Part shown: piece by piece, positions 1-7,882 of the stretch | Numbering within the stretch: the stretch's first letter is position 1 | How the letters are laid out: every line of letters begins with the position of its first letter | Assembly (NCBI GenBank): GCA_015068055.1 | Contig: SVLG01000008.1 | Coordinates: 1 to 40,054, forward strand | Length of the DNA stretch: 40,054 bases | Reading direction: 5' to 3' | Origin: Oscillospiraceae bacterium | GTDB lineage: Bacteria; Bacillota_A; Clostridia; Oscillospirales; Oscillospiraceae | Program-made: the position numbers and the translations under genes | Notes under the pieces: model-generated | The model's database searches: none | What the model was told of the DNA's origin: nothing | Seen by the model: only the letters and a program-made list of their open reading frames with translations

Positions 1-1197
1 CATGGTGGCATAGTAGGGAACGGCCACGGCTTCGCCGCTGCTGGCCCAGACGTTGCCATCACTGGCCCAAATGTTTCCGTCCGATGCCCAGATGTTGCCG
101 TCACTGGCAAAGGCGGGCTGGGGCATGGGTGTGGGGGGGACCTGCTCCGCGCCGCCTACGGCAGCGCCGCAGCCCACCAGCAACAGGGCACAGACAAGGC
201 CCAGAAGAACAGTCAGGGGATCTCTCTTTTTGTAGTTCATAATAGCAAGTAACCTTTCTTTCAGATGCTCTTTGCCCTCGGAGAGGGTGGTAGCCGGGAT
301 GGCACGGGGGAGACTGCGCTCCGAGGAAAGCCGGATCAGCGTCTCGCCGTAGCTCTGGCGCTCGTGGGGCGAGAGGGCGGCGATCACGGCCTCATCGCAG
401 CTAAGCTCACAGGCGTGGTCCAGCTCGCGGCGAATCAGAGGGCAGAGAGGATTGAACCAATGGAGGGACATGAGCAGCGTGGCGAACCACTTGACAGCCA
501 GATCCCCCCGCTTATAGTGGACAAGCTCATGGGTAAGCACTGCGCGCAGCTCGCTTTCCGTCAGCGCCTCATCGCTGAGGACGATGCAGGGCTGCAGGAA
601 GCCCAGCAGCATGGGCACCGGCACGGCGGCGCAGCGGTAAAGGCGGACATGACCCTGCGGGTCAAGCTCCTGCAGCAGCGCCCGCTCCCAGTTGGCGGCC
701 TCGCGGCGCTCCCTGCGGACGGCAGAGGCAAAGCGCAGGTAGCTTACGGTGTGAAAGCCGATGAGGGCGAGACTGCCCAGCGCCCAGAGCCACAGGGCCA
801 CATCCGCAAGCTCCGGCAGGCTCAGCTGCAGCTGCAGCCGGGGCGCTTCCGCCTTTGGGGTGAGAGCCGGGGTGACGGGGCGCGTCTCCGTAACGGGACG
901 CGTTTCCGCAACAGGCCGCGTCTCCGGCATGGGCGTGGGCGGCAGCTCATAGTTCACCGCCGGGGCATGGGTCATGACCGGCATGGGCATAGGGGTAACA
1001 TACACCGTCTCTGGCGCTTCCTCCACCGGTAATTTCAGGAAGCCCGGCAGCGGCACACACAGCCGCAGCAGCACCAGCAGCCAGAGCCCGTAGACCGTGG
1101 CGGGCCGCAGATACTTTTTCAGCATCGGCTTTGCAAGCCAAAGGGTCAGCGCCATCAGCGCCGCGCCGAGGCTCATGCCGAGAATCGTTCGCATCAT
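1..1197 (-). CDS. BlaR1/MecR1-like M56 membrane metallopeptidase (3' end outside window)
   Basis: This is an antibiotic- or envelope-stress sensor protease of the M56 family, predicted to sit in the membrane and inactivate the partner BlaI repressor. The sequence is open from the start at 1197 to the window edge, so at least 399 residues are seen. The zinc motif HELVHYKRGD begins at residue 223, and a downstream CELSCDE segment probably supplies the third ligand. Hydrophobic segments lie near residues 3-20, 30-45, 130-150 and again after the protease domain (LLGLVCALLLVG). Instead of a recognisable penicillin-binding domain, the visible C-terminal part starts with a Pro-rich linker and three SDGN(I/V)WA repeats. 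The start lies 4 bp after the stop of the BlaI gene, so the two are coupled. The ligand sensed is unknown. The family call is firm; a role in beta-lactam resistance is not shown. Confidence 0.85.
   Translation of the reverse strand, partial: MMRTILGMSLGAALMALTLWLAKPMLKKYLRPATVYGLWLLVLLRLCVPLPGFLKLPVEEAPETVYVTPMPMPVMTHAPAVNYELPPTPMPETRPVAETRPVTETRPVTPALTPKAEAPRLQLQLSLPELADVALWLWALGSLALIGFHTVSYLRFASAVRRERREAANWERALLQELDPQGHVRLYRCAAVPVPMLLGFLQPCIVLSDEALTESELRAVLTHELVHYKRGDLAVKWFATLLMSLHWFNPLCPLIRRELDHACELSCDEAVIAALSPHERQSYGETLIRLSSERSLPRAIPATTLSEGKEHLKERLLAIMNYKKRDPLTVLLGLVCALLLVGCGAAVGGAEQVPPTPMPQPAFASDGNIWASDGNIWASDGNVWASSGEAVAVPYYATM
42..104 (-). repeat. Three tandem 21-bp units inside the BlaR1-like gene
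   Basis: Three adjacent 21-bp units differ at only a few bases and encode repeats of the heptapeptide SDGN(I/V)WA in the region after the last seen membrane segment. The units stay in frame, so copy-number change would lengthen or shorten the extracytoplasmic region without breaking the gene. Confidence 0.85.
871..924 (-). repeat. Three tandem 18-bp units (ETRPV repeat) in the BlaR1-like gene
   Basis: Three adjacent 18-bp units encode ETRPVA, ETRPVT and ETRPVT. They lie in the loop between the second membrane segment and the protease half, next to other Pro-Thr-Met-rich sequence, and are likely part of a flexible extracytoplasmic linker. Confidence 0.8.
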
Positions 1198-1200
1198 GGC

Positions 1201-1575
1201 TTATCCCTCCACTTTGAAAAGGGCGCGGAGCTCTTCCATGTCCTCTTCGCTTAAGCCCCTGTCCTTTACCAGAGCCGCCACCAGCTTGCCCGCGCTGCCC
1301 TGATAGAGCTTGCGGATGAGGCTCTCGGTGGCGCAGCGGTTATACTCCGCCTCGGTAATGGCGGCGCTGTAATAGAACACATCCCGCTTTTCCTGCAGCA
1401 GCGCACCCTTGGCGGTGAGGCGGGTGATCATGGTCTTGACGGTGGTGCCCTCCCAGCTGTGGACAGGCTGCAGACGGCGGCGGATCTCCGTAACGGACAG
1501 GGCCTCCCCCGCCTCCCACAACACACGCATGACTTCCAGCTCGCTGTCGCTGATCTTTCCGGCCAGTTCGTACAT
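1201..1575 (-). CDS. blaI: BlaI/MecI-family transcriptional repressor
   Basis: This is a winged-helix repressor of the BlaI/MecI family, about 124 residues, which is the usual length. The N-terminal winged helix (ELEVMRVLWEAGEALSVTEI, then the GTTVKTMITRLTAKG recognition and wing region) and the C-terminal dimer helices are clear. The chosen start is the ATG at 1575 because AGGAG sits 7 bases before it; an in-frame ATG at 1593 has no ribosome site. The gene leads a two-gene operon with the M56 protease. Two dyads with TACA/TGTA-type half sites lie over the promoter, which fits autorepression relieved when the protease cleaves the repressor. Regulon members beyond this pair cannot be seen here. 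Confidence 0.9.
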   Translation of the reverse strand: MYELAGKISDSELEVMRVLWEAGEALSVTEIRRRLQPVHSWEGTTVKTMITRLTAKGALLQEKRDVFYYSAAITEAEYNRCATESLIRKLYQGSAGKLVAALVKDRGLSEEDMEELRALFKVEG

Positions 1576-1598
1576 AAAAACACTCCTGTTCATGAGAC

Positions 1599-1608
1599 TA
1601 CAATTGTA
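1599..1608. promoter_or_regulatory. BlaI-type operator 1
   Basis: TACAATTGTA is a perfect 10-bp palindrome with the TACA/TGTA core typical of BlaI/MecI operators. It lies just downstream of the -10 element of the leftward blaI promoter. Confidence 0.7.
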
Positions 1609-1620
1609 ACCTGTACATAG

Positions 1621-1649
1621 AGACTACAACAGTAGTCCCATTTTGTCAA
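1621..1649 (-). promoter_or_regulatory. Promoter of the blaI-blaR1 operon
   Basis: On the minus strand TTGACA (1649-1644) is followed after 17 bases by TAGTCT (1626-1621). The -10 element lies inside operator 2. Confidence 0.7.
1622..1637. promoter_or_regulatory. BlaI-type operator 2
   Basis: GACTAC-N4-GTAGTC has perfect 6-bp arms with the same TAC/GTA core as operator 1. It covers the -10 element of the leftward promoter, so bound repressor would block RNA polymerase. Confidence 0.7.
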
Positions 1650-1672
1650 GGGGGATTTGGAAAATTTTGGGT

Positions 1673-1710
1673 AAAGAATCGGGCGAACCCTGCGGTTCGC
1701 CCGATTCTTT
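1673..1710 (-). terminator. Terminator of the galK-lgt-glycosidase operon
   Basis: A perfect 17-bp stem (arms 1673-1689 and 1694-1710) with a 4-base loop overlaps the stop codon of the leftward glycosidase gene. The run of T after it on the minus strand is short (TTTACCC), so strength is uncertain. Confidence 0.7.
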
Positions 1711-3443
1711 TAAAACTTCAGTTCTGCGTTGATGGCCTTCAGCTTTTCCTCATCCAGCTTCAGCACTTCGCGGTCGTAGGTAAAGAGGCCGTTGCACTCC
1801 TGCTCCACGTCGGAAAGCTGGGTATAGATGGCGGCGGTAAGACCCTGTTTGCGGATATGGGGCAGCACCTGTTGATGATAAAGGCTCTCATAATCCGTGC
1901 GGAAGGCCTCCAGCGTCTTGCATTTCCGGTAGCCGTAGGGCTTCAGTGACCAGCGATGGCCATCCACGGCATAGGTGTAGCCACCAAACTCCGTAACGCA
2001 GAGGGCACGGCCATCGTTTTTGAGACGCAGGGGACGGAAGTAGATATGACGGCTCTTGATCTCGTCCCAGCCCTGATCGTGCCAGCCGCTGGCGTGGTCG
2101 ATATAGCGGGAGGAATCCCGACGGCGCAGCTCTTCGGCCACCTTAAGAGCGTCGAACTGGCCCCAGGCCTCGTTAAAGGGTACCCAGAGGGCAATGCAGG
2201 GGCAGTTATAGAGGTGATCCACCAGCTCCCAGCATTCCTTGAGATAGCGCTGCCGCCCTTCCTCGGTGCTGCGGCCAAACTTCACGTAGTCGTTGTCTTT
2301 GCGGTGGACAAAGCCCACGGTGGGTAGGATGCTGGTGACCATGGGGTTATAAACCTCACCGCCGCAGAGCATATCCTGCCAGACGATCATGCCGAGCCGG
2401 TCACAGTGATAGTACCAGCGGAGCGGCTCCACCTTGATGTGCTTACGCAGGACATTGAAGCCCAGCTCCTTGCAGCGGAGAATGTCGAAAATCAGCGCCT
2501 CGTCACTGGGGGCGGTCATCAGTCCGTCGGGCCAGTAACCCTGATCCAGCAGGCCGTTATGGAAGATGGGTTCGTTGTTGAGAGCAAAGACCTTATGCCC
2601 CTGATGCTGCACATAGGAGAACTTGCGCATGGCGAAATAGCTCTCCACCGTGTCCTCGTCGCAGCGGATGCGCAGACCATAGAGGAAAGGCGCGTCGGGG
2701 GACCAGGCCTTGAAGTCCGGCATGGGGATGGAGGCAAGACCCTCCGTGGCGTTGCAGCGCAGCAGCGACTCCTCCCCGTCCAGCAGCTCCACCGTGATCT
2801 TTTCCGCCTCGCCTTCGACAGAAAGTTCCAGCTTTACCCGGCTGTTGTCATAATCGGGCGTGATCTTGACCGATTTTATGTAAACCATCGGCACACTTTC
2901 CAGCCAAACGGTCTGCCAGATACCGCTCTGGGCGGTATACCAGATGCCACGGGATACATAGCGCTGCTTGCCGGTGCCGTAGGAGGGGTGGTGAGCGTCG
3001 TCCCGGACGGTGACGCAGAGTTCGTTTTCGCCTGCGCGCAGGGCATCCGTGATGTCACAGCTGAAGGGGAGATAACCACCCTCGTGGCGTCCCACCTCGA
3101 TATCGTTGACAAAAACCACCGCTTCCTGATCCACGGCGCCGAAGTGCAGCAGCACCCGACCGCGGTTAAAGCCCTCGGGGATGGTAAAGGTACGGTAATA
3201 CTGCAGGTAACCGTCTCTGGGCAGGGTGCGCTCCACGCCGGAGAGGGGCGCTTCCGGAGAGAAGGGCACCACGATCTCGTCCTCGTACTCGTCGGGGATG
3301 GCAGGGGTATCGGTAAAGGCGTACCACCAGACGCCGTTGAGGTTTATGTAGCTGTCGCGCTTGAGCTGGGGGCGGGGGTACTCCGGCAGGGGATGTTCCC
3401 TGTCCAGTTCCCGGCCCCAGCGGGTGAGCATCTTATTCTCCAT
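1710..3443 (-). CDS. Glycoside hydrolase family 2 protein (beta-galactosidase/beta-glucuronidase type)
   Basis: This is a cytoplasmic family 2 glycosidase of 577 residues with no signal peptide. It has an N-terminal jelly-roll sugar-binding domain (about residues 20-185, with NLNGVWWYAF and GIWQTVWLE), a middle immunoglobulin-like domain, and a TIM barrel from about residue 285. The acid/base pair Asn424-Glu425 lies in VPFNEAWGQ and the likely nucleophile is Glu485 in CVTEFGG. The start at 3443 is chosen for AGGAGG 9 bases upstream; it overlaps the 3' end of lgt by 11 bp. The galactokinase two genes upstream suggests that it releases galactose, but the sequence alone does not separate galactosidase from glucuronidase or mannosidase activity. 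The beta-galactosidase C-terminal domains of the LacZ type are absent. Confidence 0.85.
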   Translation of the reverse strand: MENKMLTRWGRELDREHPLPEYPRPQLKRDSYINLNGVWWYAFTDTPAIPDEYEDEIVVPFSPEAPLSGVERTLPRDGYLQYYRTFTIPEGFNRGRVLLHFGAVDQEAVVFVNDIEVGRHEGGYLPFSCDITDALRAGENELCVTVRDDAHHPSYGTGKQRYVSRGIWYTAQSGIWQTVWLESVPMVYIKSVKITPDYDNSRVKLELSVEGEAEKITVELLDGEESLLRCNATEGLASIPMPDFKAWSPDAPFLYGLRIRCDEDTVESYFAMRKFSYVQHQGHKVFALNNEPIFHNGLLDQGYWPDGLMTAPSDEALIFDILRCKELGFNVLRKHIKVEPLRWYYHCDRLGMIVWQDMLCGGEVYNPMVTSILPTVGFVHRKDNDYVKFGRSTEEGRQRYLKECWELVDHLYNCPCIALWVPFNEAWGQFDALKVAEELRRRDSSRYIDHASGWHDQGWDEIKSRHIYFRPLRLKNDGRALCVTEFGGYTYAVDGHRWSLKPYGYRKCKTLEAFRTDYESLYHQQVLPHIRKQGLTAAIYTQLSDVEQECNGLFTYDREVLKLDEEKLKAINAELKF

Positions 3444-4194
3444 CGTTTTCAGCCTCCTGCGCCTTGGCGGCACGCTTGTTGTTCAGCACATAGAGCGCAA
3501 TGCCGATGGGCAGCATGAAAAGGGAGATGAACTGGGACGTGGAGAAGAAGCCCACGTTGCCCCGGGGGTCGTTGCGCAGGAACTCAATGAGGAAACGGCC
3601 CACGCTGTAAAGAATCAGGTACACGGCACCCACGTTGCCCTTGGCATGCTCCCGGCGGTCATAGAGGGCCAGCGCCAGCGCCAGCAGGAAGCAGGCAGCG
3701 GAGGAAAAGAGCTGGGTGGGCCAGACCGCCTCCGTAAAGCCGGGGAACACCACGCCCAGCGCGCAGTCCGTGGCCTTGCCGTAGCAGCAGCCGGCCAGGA
3801 AGCAGCCGATGCGGCCAAAGCCCTGAGCCGCAGCCACCGGGGGCATAAACACATCCAGCGCGTCCAGAAAGGCGATCTTCTTGCAGCGGCAGAAGATCCA
3901 GCAGCCAAGCAATCCCGAGATGATGCCGCCATAGACCGCAAAGCCTTCTCCGCCCAGAACCGACATGGGATCGCTGAGGAAGTGTTTCCAGTCGGTAATG
4001 ATATGGAGTACCTTGGCCCCGGCAAAACCCACGATCACCGCAATCATCAGAATGCTCAGGACATTATCCTCGTTGATGCCCCGCTTCTCACCGCGCTTGG
4101 TAGCCCAGAAATAGGCCACCAGCACGCCGATGCCGATCATAAGACCGTAGCCATGAACGGTCAGGGGACCAATGCTGAAAAGTTCGTTGTACAT
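3433..4194 (-). CDS. lgt: Prolipoprotein diacylglyceryl transferase
   Basis: Lgt moves diacylglycerol from phosphatidylglycerol to the lipobox cysteine of prolipoproteins at the membrane. The 253-residue protein has the family features: HGYGLMIG near the N-terminus with the essential histidine, several membrane helices, and the signature GRIGCFLAGCCYG. The residue after GRIG is Cys where many homologues have Asn. The start has AAGGAG 8 bases upstream. It lies 12 bp after galK and overlaps the glycosidase start, so all three genes are read together. Its position inside a sugar operon is odd for a housekeeping enzyme. Several lipoproteins in this window (5550, 30703, 36952) would be its substrates. 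Confidence 0.95.
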   Translation of the reverse strand: MYNELFSIGPLTVHGYGLMIGIGVLVAYFWATKRGEKRGINEDNVLSILMIAVIVGFAGAKVLHIITDWKHFLSDPMSVLGGEGFAVYGGIISGLLGCWIFCRCKKIAFLDALDVFMPPVAAAQGFGRIGCFLAGCCYGKATDCALGVVFPGFTEAVWPTQLFSSAACFLLALALALYDRREHAKGNVGAVYLILYSVGRFLIEFLRNDPRGNVGFFSTSQFISLFMLPIGIALYVLNNKRAAKAQEAENDGE

Positions 4195-4206
4195 ATGCGT
4201 TTCTCC

Positions 4207-5451
4207 TTATTCTTTGGGCCAGCAGGCAATGCCCTGCCGCCGCAGTTGAAGTCGTTTGGCAGCGCCCGGGCCGAAGCGCTCGTCCATGGCCCTTTGGAAG
4301 GCAGGCCAGTCCCCGGCAGGCATCAGGGCCAGCAGCGAACCGCCGAAGCCACCGCCATGGACCCGCCAGGCACCCCGCTCCTTCAAAAGCCTTTCCGCCA
4401 GATCAAGGCCGTCTTCCAGCAGCCGGGCTTCCGGCCGGGAGGCGGGCACGATGTTTTTGAGCTTGTACCGGGAGGAATTGCCCGAAGCAAGCATCAGCTG
4501 CCGGTAGCTCTCCATATCCCCTGCACGGAGAGCCTCCGCCATCTGCGGCACCCGCTCATTCTCCGCGAAGAAATGTTCTGCACGTTCTCTCACCGCTTCA
4601 GACAGGCCCGGGGCGGCCAGCTTCCATTTTTCGCGGTTTACATAACGAAGATATTCTTCCCCGCAGCTTTGGGCGGCAAAGCGCATATCCGCACCAATCG
4701 CGGCGTAATCTGCCGTAAGATCGGCGTGGTCATCGGGGATTTTCACCGCCGAGAGGACGTAGCCGTAAGCCGTAAAATCAAAGGGCAGGCTCTCGGTTTC
4801 GGGTTTTTCCGCGTCGAAAAAGTCAATGACGCTGACACCGCCGAAGGCGCAGGCGCACTGATCCATAAGCCCGCAGGGCTTGCCGTACCAGTCGCGCTCT
4901 GCCCGCTGGGCGGTTTGGGCCAGCTGCAGCGGCGAGAGGGCAGCGCCGTGGTAAAGCTCACTCTGCACGGCACCCAGCAGCACGGAAAAGGAGGCCGAGG
5001 AGGAAAAACCGCTGCCTACGGGAACATTTGAGCGGATATACGCGTCATAACCACCGGGGACATAGCCCAGTGAGGCCAGCGCCCCGGCCACACCACGCAG
5101 AAGGGCCGCCATGGTAAAGCGCTCGCTGTCTTTGGGTTCCAGCGTAGAAAGGTCGATCTCCGCCTCCCCCACCCCCTCGGAGACGATGCGGATCACCTTA
5201 TCATCGCGGCGGCGCACGGCAGCCAGCGTATCCAGGGAAAGGGCCGCGCAAAGCACCCGGCCGTGCTGGTGGTCGGTGTGGTTTCCGCCCAGCTCTGTCC
5301 GGCCGGGAACGGAGAAAAGCCGCTCCGGCTCCGCGGCAAAGCGCGCAAAAAAGGCTTCGCAGAGGGACTCACAGCGTTCCCTCTCTATGTACAGGGCGGA
5401 AAGCCAGTCATCGGCCTCCCCCCTCCGGATAGTGTTTCGCAAGCCGTTCAA
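4207..5451 (-). CDS. galK: Galactokinase
   Basis: This GHMP-family kinase phosphorylates galactose at C1 with ATP in the Leloir pathway. The galactokinase signature GRTELGGNHTDHQ is near the N-terminus, the glycine- and serine-rich ATP loop VPVGSGFSSSAS is central, and MDQCACAFGG with the catalytic-base Asp and VHGGGFGG complete the fold. The length (about 414 residues) is normal. The start is set at TTG 5451 because GGAGGTGA ends 5 bases before it; a GTG at 5466 is open but contains that ribosome site. It is first in the galK-lgt-glycosidase operon, behind a strong promoter. A family 2 glycosidase downstream could supply its galactose. Confidence 0.9.
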   Translation of the reverse strand: MNGLRNTIRRGEADDWLSALYIERERCESLCEAFFARFAAEPERLFSVPGRTELGGNHTDHQHGRVLCAALSLDTLAAVRRRDDKVIRIVSEGVGEAEIDLSTLEPKDSERFTMAALLRGVAGALASLGYVPGGYDAYIRSNVPVGSGFSSSASFSVLLGAVQSELYHGAALSPLQLAQTAQRAERDWYGKPCGLMDQCACAFGGVSVIDFFDAEKPETESLPFDFTAYGYVLSAVKIPDDHADLTADYAAIGADMRFAAQSCGEEYLRYVNREKWKLAAPGLSEAVRERAEHFFAENERVPQMAEALRAGDMESYRQLMLASGNSSRYKLKNIVPASRPEARLLEDGLDLAERLLKERGAWRVHGGGFGGSLLALMPAGDWPAFQRAMDERFGPGAAKRLQLRRQGIACWPKE

Positions 5452-5472
5452 CGTACTCACCTCCACGAAAGC

Positions 5473-5501
5473 AGTATATCTTTCGTTGAAAACTCTGTCA
5501 A
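5473..5501 (-). promoter_or_regulatory. Promoter of the galK-lgt-glycosidase operon
   Basis: Minus strand TTGACA (5501-5496), 17 bases, TATACT (5478-5473). A small inverted repeat CGAAAG...CTTTCG lies beside the -10 element at about 5466-5485 and could be a regulator site or leader stem. Confidence 0.75.
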
Positions 5502-5549
5502 TGTCTGATATCCTATAAATGTCCCGAAACGGGGCGGAAAGGAAATCCT

Positions 5550-6485
5550 ATGAAAAGACTGCTCCCCCTCCTCCTTTGCCTTCTTCTGGCCCTGAGCGCC
5601 TGCAGCAAAAGAGAAATCCCCACTTTTTATGAGAATATTGCTGAAAAAACAATTCCAACTCCCACTCCGCTGCCAATTATCCCAACGAAAGAGCCGATCA
5701 TTCCCACCGAAGAGCCAGCAGACCAAAACGCCATCAGCATCCTGACGGACATCTATAACAACTACCACCCCGGTACCGCCGGCTGCAGTCTGAAGGCTGC
5801 GGCCTGCGCCGCGCAGCTGCTGGACTGGTATTACGGCATTCCGGATCCCGACAGAGCCGCGGATGCGGCCGCCGGCAGCGCTGCCAACTTTGCCGCCGCC
5901 AACGACCTCAGCGACGATGCCGTCCACGCAAGCGGCATCCCCGTGGACTTCGCGGAAAAGTTTGTGGAGATATGGCGCAGCGCCATGAGCCTTGCCTTCG
6001 GCAACGTGGGCATTCTCAACGACGCAGGCTACACCCCCGAAACCGCCTACCGCTGGCGTCCCGCCGAGGTCCAGACTCTCTTCGCAACCCTCACCGCTTA
6101 TATGACCCTGACCCAGCCCAATACGATATGGCTTTATTACGGCGACGAAAACGCCGAGCATCTGCTGGCCACCCTCTACCCCCTTGCCGATGTCAGCGAA
6201 TACAGTGTTCTCTCCGCGCTGCGCATGGCCGGCCACTTCGACGGCAACGTGGAGCTGCTGAGTTTCACGAAGTCCGGCGGGGATATCACGCTGGACTTCA
6301 ACGAGGCCTTTGCCCAGCGCATCCGCTCCACCGGCACCGCCGGGGAGCATATCCTCATGGGTTCTCTGGTAAACACCTATCTGGATGCCTTCAACGCCGC
6401 CTCCGTCACCGTCACGGTGGAAGGCGGCATCTGGGAAAGCGGACACGTGATCTACGACACACCCATGGGCCGCTTCGAAAGCTGA
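5550..6485 (+). CDS. GerMN-domain lipoprotein
   Basis: This is a predicted surface lipoprotein of 311 residues. The signal peptide MKRLLPLLLCLLLALSAC ends in the lipobox LSAC. A Pro-Thr-Ile-Glu linker follows at about residues 35-60. The first globular part (about 65-190) is Ala-rich and I do not recognise it. The last 110 residues resemble a GerMN domain, the fold of GerM spore-germination proteins: a DFNEAF strand, a TAGEHILMGSLVNTYLDAF helix and an EGG turn. GerMN proteins are linked to sporulation and germination, but the ligand and role are unknown here. AAAGGA lies 8 bases before the start. It is monocistronic with a strong terminator. Confidence 0.75.
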   Translation: MKRLLPLLLCLLLALSACSKREIPTFYENIAEKTIPTPTPLPIIPTKEPIIPTEEPADQNAISILTDIYNNYHPGTAGCSLKAAACAAQLLDWYYGIPDPDRAADAAAGSAANFAAANDLSDDAVHASGIPVDFAEKFVEIWRSAMSLAFGNVGILNDAGYTPETAYRWRPAEVQTLFATLTAYMTLTQPNTIWLYYGDENAEHLLATLYPLADVSEYSVLSALRMAGHFDGNVELLSFTKSGGDITLDFNEAFAQRIRSTGTAGEHILMGSLVNTYLDAFNAASVTVTVEGGIWESGHVIYDTPMGRFES

Positions 6486-6520
6486 AAACACCCTGCATCT
6501 TCGGGATGCAGGGTGTTTTT
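6486..6520. terminator. Shared bidirectional terminator
   Basis: A 14-bp stem (6486-6499 with 6505-6518) around a TTCGG loop is flanked by T-runs on both strands. It lies between the convergent GerMN lipoprotein and DUF1622 genes and should end both transcripts. Confidence 0.85.
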
Positions 6521-6525
6521 CTGAA

Positions 6526-6918
6526 TCAATCGTCGTCCTCATTGTCCGAGTCGTCGCTGTCCTCATCGGGCTGACCGGGCGCCTTATGAAGCAGCGTTTT
6601 TCGATGAGAGTCCTCCAGATGGATGATGAGAGAGATGGCGCCATGGAGCACCACGATGCCAGCCACCAGAAGCAGTTCCTGCAGCGTGCGCACCAGGGTG
6701 AGACGGATGATCTCGGCACCCAGCTTAAAGAGGAGGGCCATATTCATATAGTGGCTCAGCCGAATCTCCACGTAGCCCCGGCGCAATATCAGCGCCTGCA
6801 TGGCCCGGAAGCCGCCCCAGAGCATAACTGCCAGACAGCAAAGTTCAAAGACATATACGCTGTACTGTGTCAGCGTGTGGATGACCGCTTCGATGAAGGT
6901 GTCGATGTTAAAAACCAT
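6526..6918 (-). CDS. DUF1622-family membrane protein
   Basis: This small inner-membrane protein of 130 residues has about three hydrophobic segments (near residues 20-45, 65-80 and 85-105 of the product) and an acidic Asp/Glu-rich C-terminal tail (DEDSDDSDNEDDD). The layout and the segment RGYVEIRLSHYMNMALLFKLGAEIIR fit DUF1622, whose function is unknown. The start is ATG 6918, with GGGGAG upstream; an upstream in-frame ATG has no ribosome site. It appears to be a single-gene unit convergent with the GerMN lipoprotein gene. Confidence 0.75.
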   Translation of the reverse strand: MVFNIDTFIEAVIHTLTQYSVYVFELCCLAVMLWGGFRAMQALILRRGYVEIRLSHYMNMALLFKLGAEIIRLTLVRTLQELLLVAGIVVLHGAISLIIHLEDSHRKTLLHKAPGQPDEDSDDSDNEDDD

Positions 6919-7025
6919 GCTTTTCTCCCCTTGAAAATGAATAATTACAAAAAACATGGATATTTTAACACGACTTTCCCCGCTTGTACAGGGCTTTTTA
7001 GCATTTTCTTAACGCTTTATGCAAT

Positions 7026-7874
7026 TCACGGTCGAAAACGCTCGGCCAACCGCCGGGCATTGTCATTCAAGACGGTGAACTCTCCCCCCAGCAGCTCATA
7101 CTCAGCCAGAATACCGGCCCCGTGGGGCACACCCACGGCTCCGCTGTCGCTGCCGGGACAGAGCAGCACGCCCCGCTCCAGCGCTTTTTGTGCCATTTTC
7201 TGCTGCACCCTTGTGGTTTCCCGGGCGCAGGCATCGCTGAAGCCCGCACGCCCCCGGAAGGCTGCCGCCGCCGCGATGGTGGGTACCCAGAACGTACCCC
7301 GCTCGGCCATGGCGTCGAGTGCGTAATCATCCAGAAAATAGCCGTGGTCTACGCTGTCCAGCCCGGCCGTCACGGCAGTACGGATGGTTTCTGCACCGTT
7401 GGCATGGGCCATGACGGCAAGGTTCAGCTCATGGGCATCTGCAATGAGCCAGCGAATCTCCTCCGCAGGCAGAGGCGCACAGGAAAGCTCACCGTAGTTT
7501 TGGAAGGTGATGATGCCGGAGATCATGATCTTGATGAAGTCACAGCGCTGCGCTCTGGCCTCCAGCAAAAGCTGCTGATACTCGTCCCGGCTTTCATAGG
7601 CTCTGCCCACAATGGCACCGTAGCGGCCCTTCCGGTGGATGGCAAAGACGGGGGTCACATAGTCAATACCGTACTCCGGCGCAATGTCTCTGGCCCGAAG
7701 ACTCACACCATGGGCGTCGCCGCCGTCCCGGAAATAGACAACGCCCGCCGCACGCAGCGCAGCAAGCTGCGCGCGCACGACGGACTCGTCGACGCCATGG
7801 CTGTGGCGCTCACGGGCGGCGCGGAAGTCCGCGCCGTCCATCAGCGAATGGCCGTGGCATTCGTAGTATGTCAC
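7026..7874 (-). CDS. Amidohydrolase-family metal-dependent hydrolase (compact form)
   Basis: This protein belongs to the amidohydrolase superfamily, related to imidazolonepropionase-like and prolidase-like enzymes. The barrel ligands are all present: His7-x-His9, Lys115 (FIKIM, possibly carboxylated), His157, His177 and Asp243. It also has the FRDGG motif at 48-52. At 282 residues it lacks the N-terminal beta-sandwich half domain that most family members carry before the HxH motif, so it begins almost directly at the active site. The start is GTG 7874, 8 bp after the folD stop, with no clear ribosome site, which suggests coupling to folD. The substrate is unknown; a cyclic amide or a folate-linked one-carbon compound is only a guess from context. 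Confidence 0.75.
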   Translation of the reverse strand: MTYYECHGHSLMDGADFRAARERHSHGVDESVVRAQLAALRAAGVVYFRDGGDAHGVSLRARDIAPEYGIDYVTPVFAIHRKGRYGAIVGRAYESRDEYQQLLLEARAQRCDFIKIMISGIITFQNYGELSCAPLPAEEIRWLIADAHELNLAVMAHANGAETIRTAVTAGLDSVDHGYFLDDYALDAMAERGTFWVPTIAAAAAFRGRAGFSDACARETTRVQQKMAQKALERGVLLCPGSDSGAVGVPHGAGILAEYELLGGEFTVLNDNARRLAERFRP

Positions 7875-7882
7875 TTTAATAC

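Noticed and set aside
42..104. Short tandem repeats considered as a CRISPR-like array
   Set aside because: The units are adjacent 21-bp in-frame coding repeats with no spacers.
265..1032. Open frame on the plus strand opposite the BlaR1-like gene
   Set aside because: The minus strand reads a continuous M56 protease with HELVH motif; the plus frame has no features.
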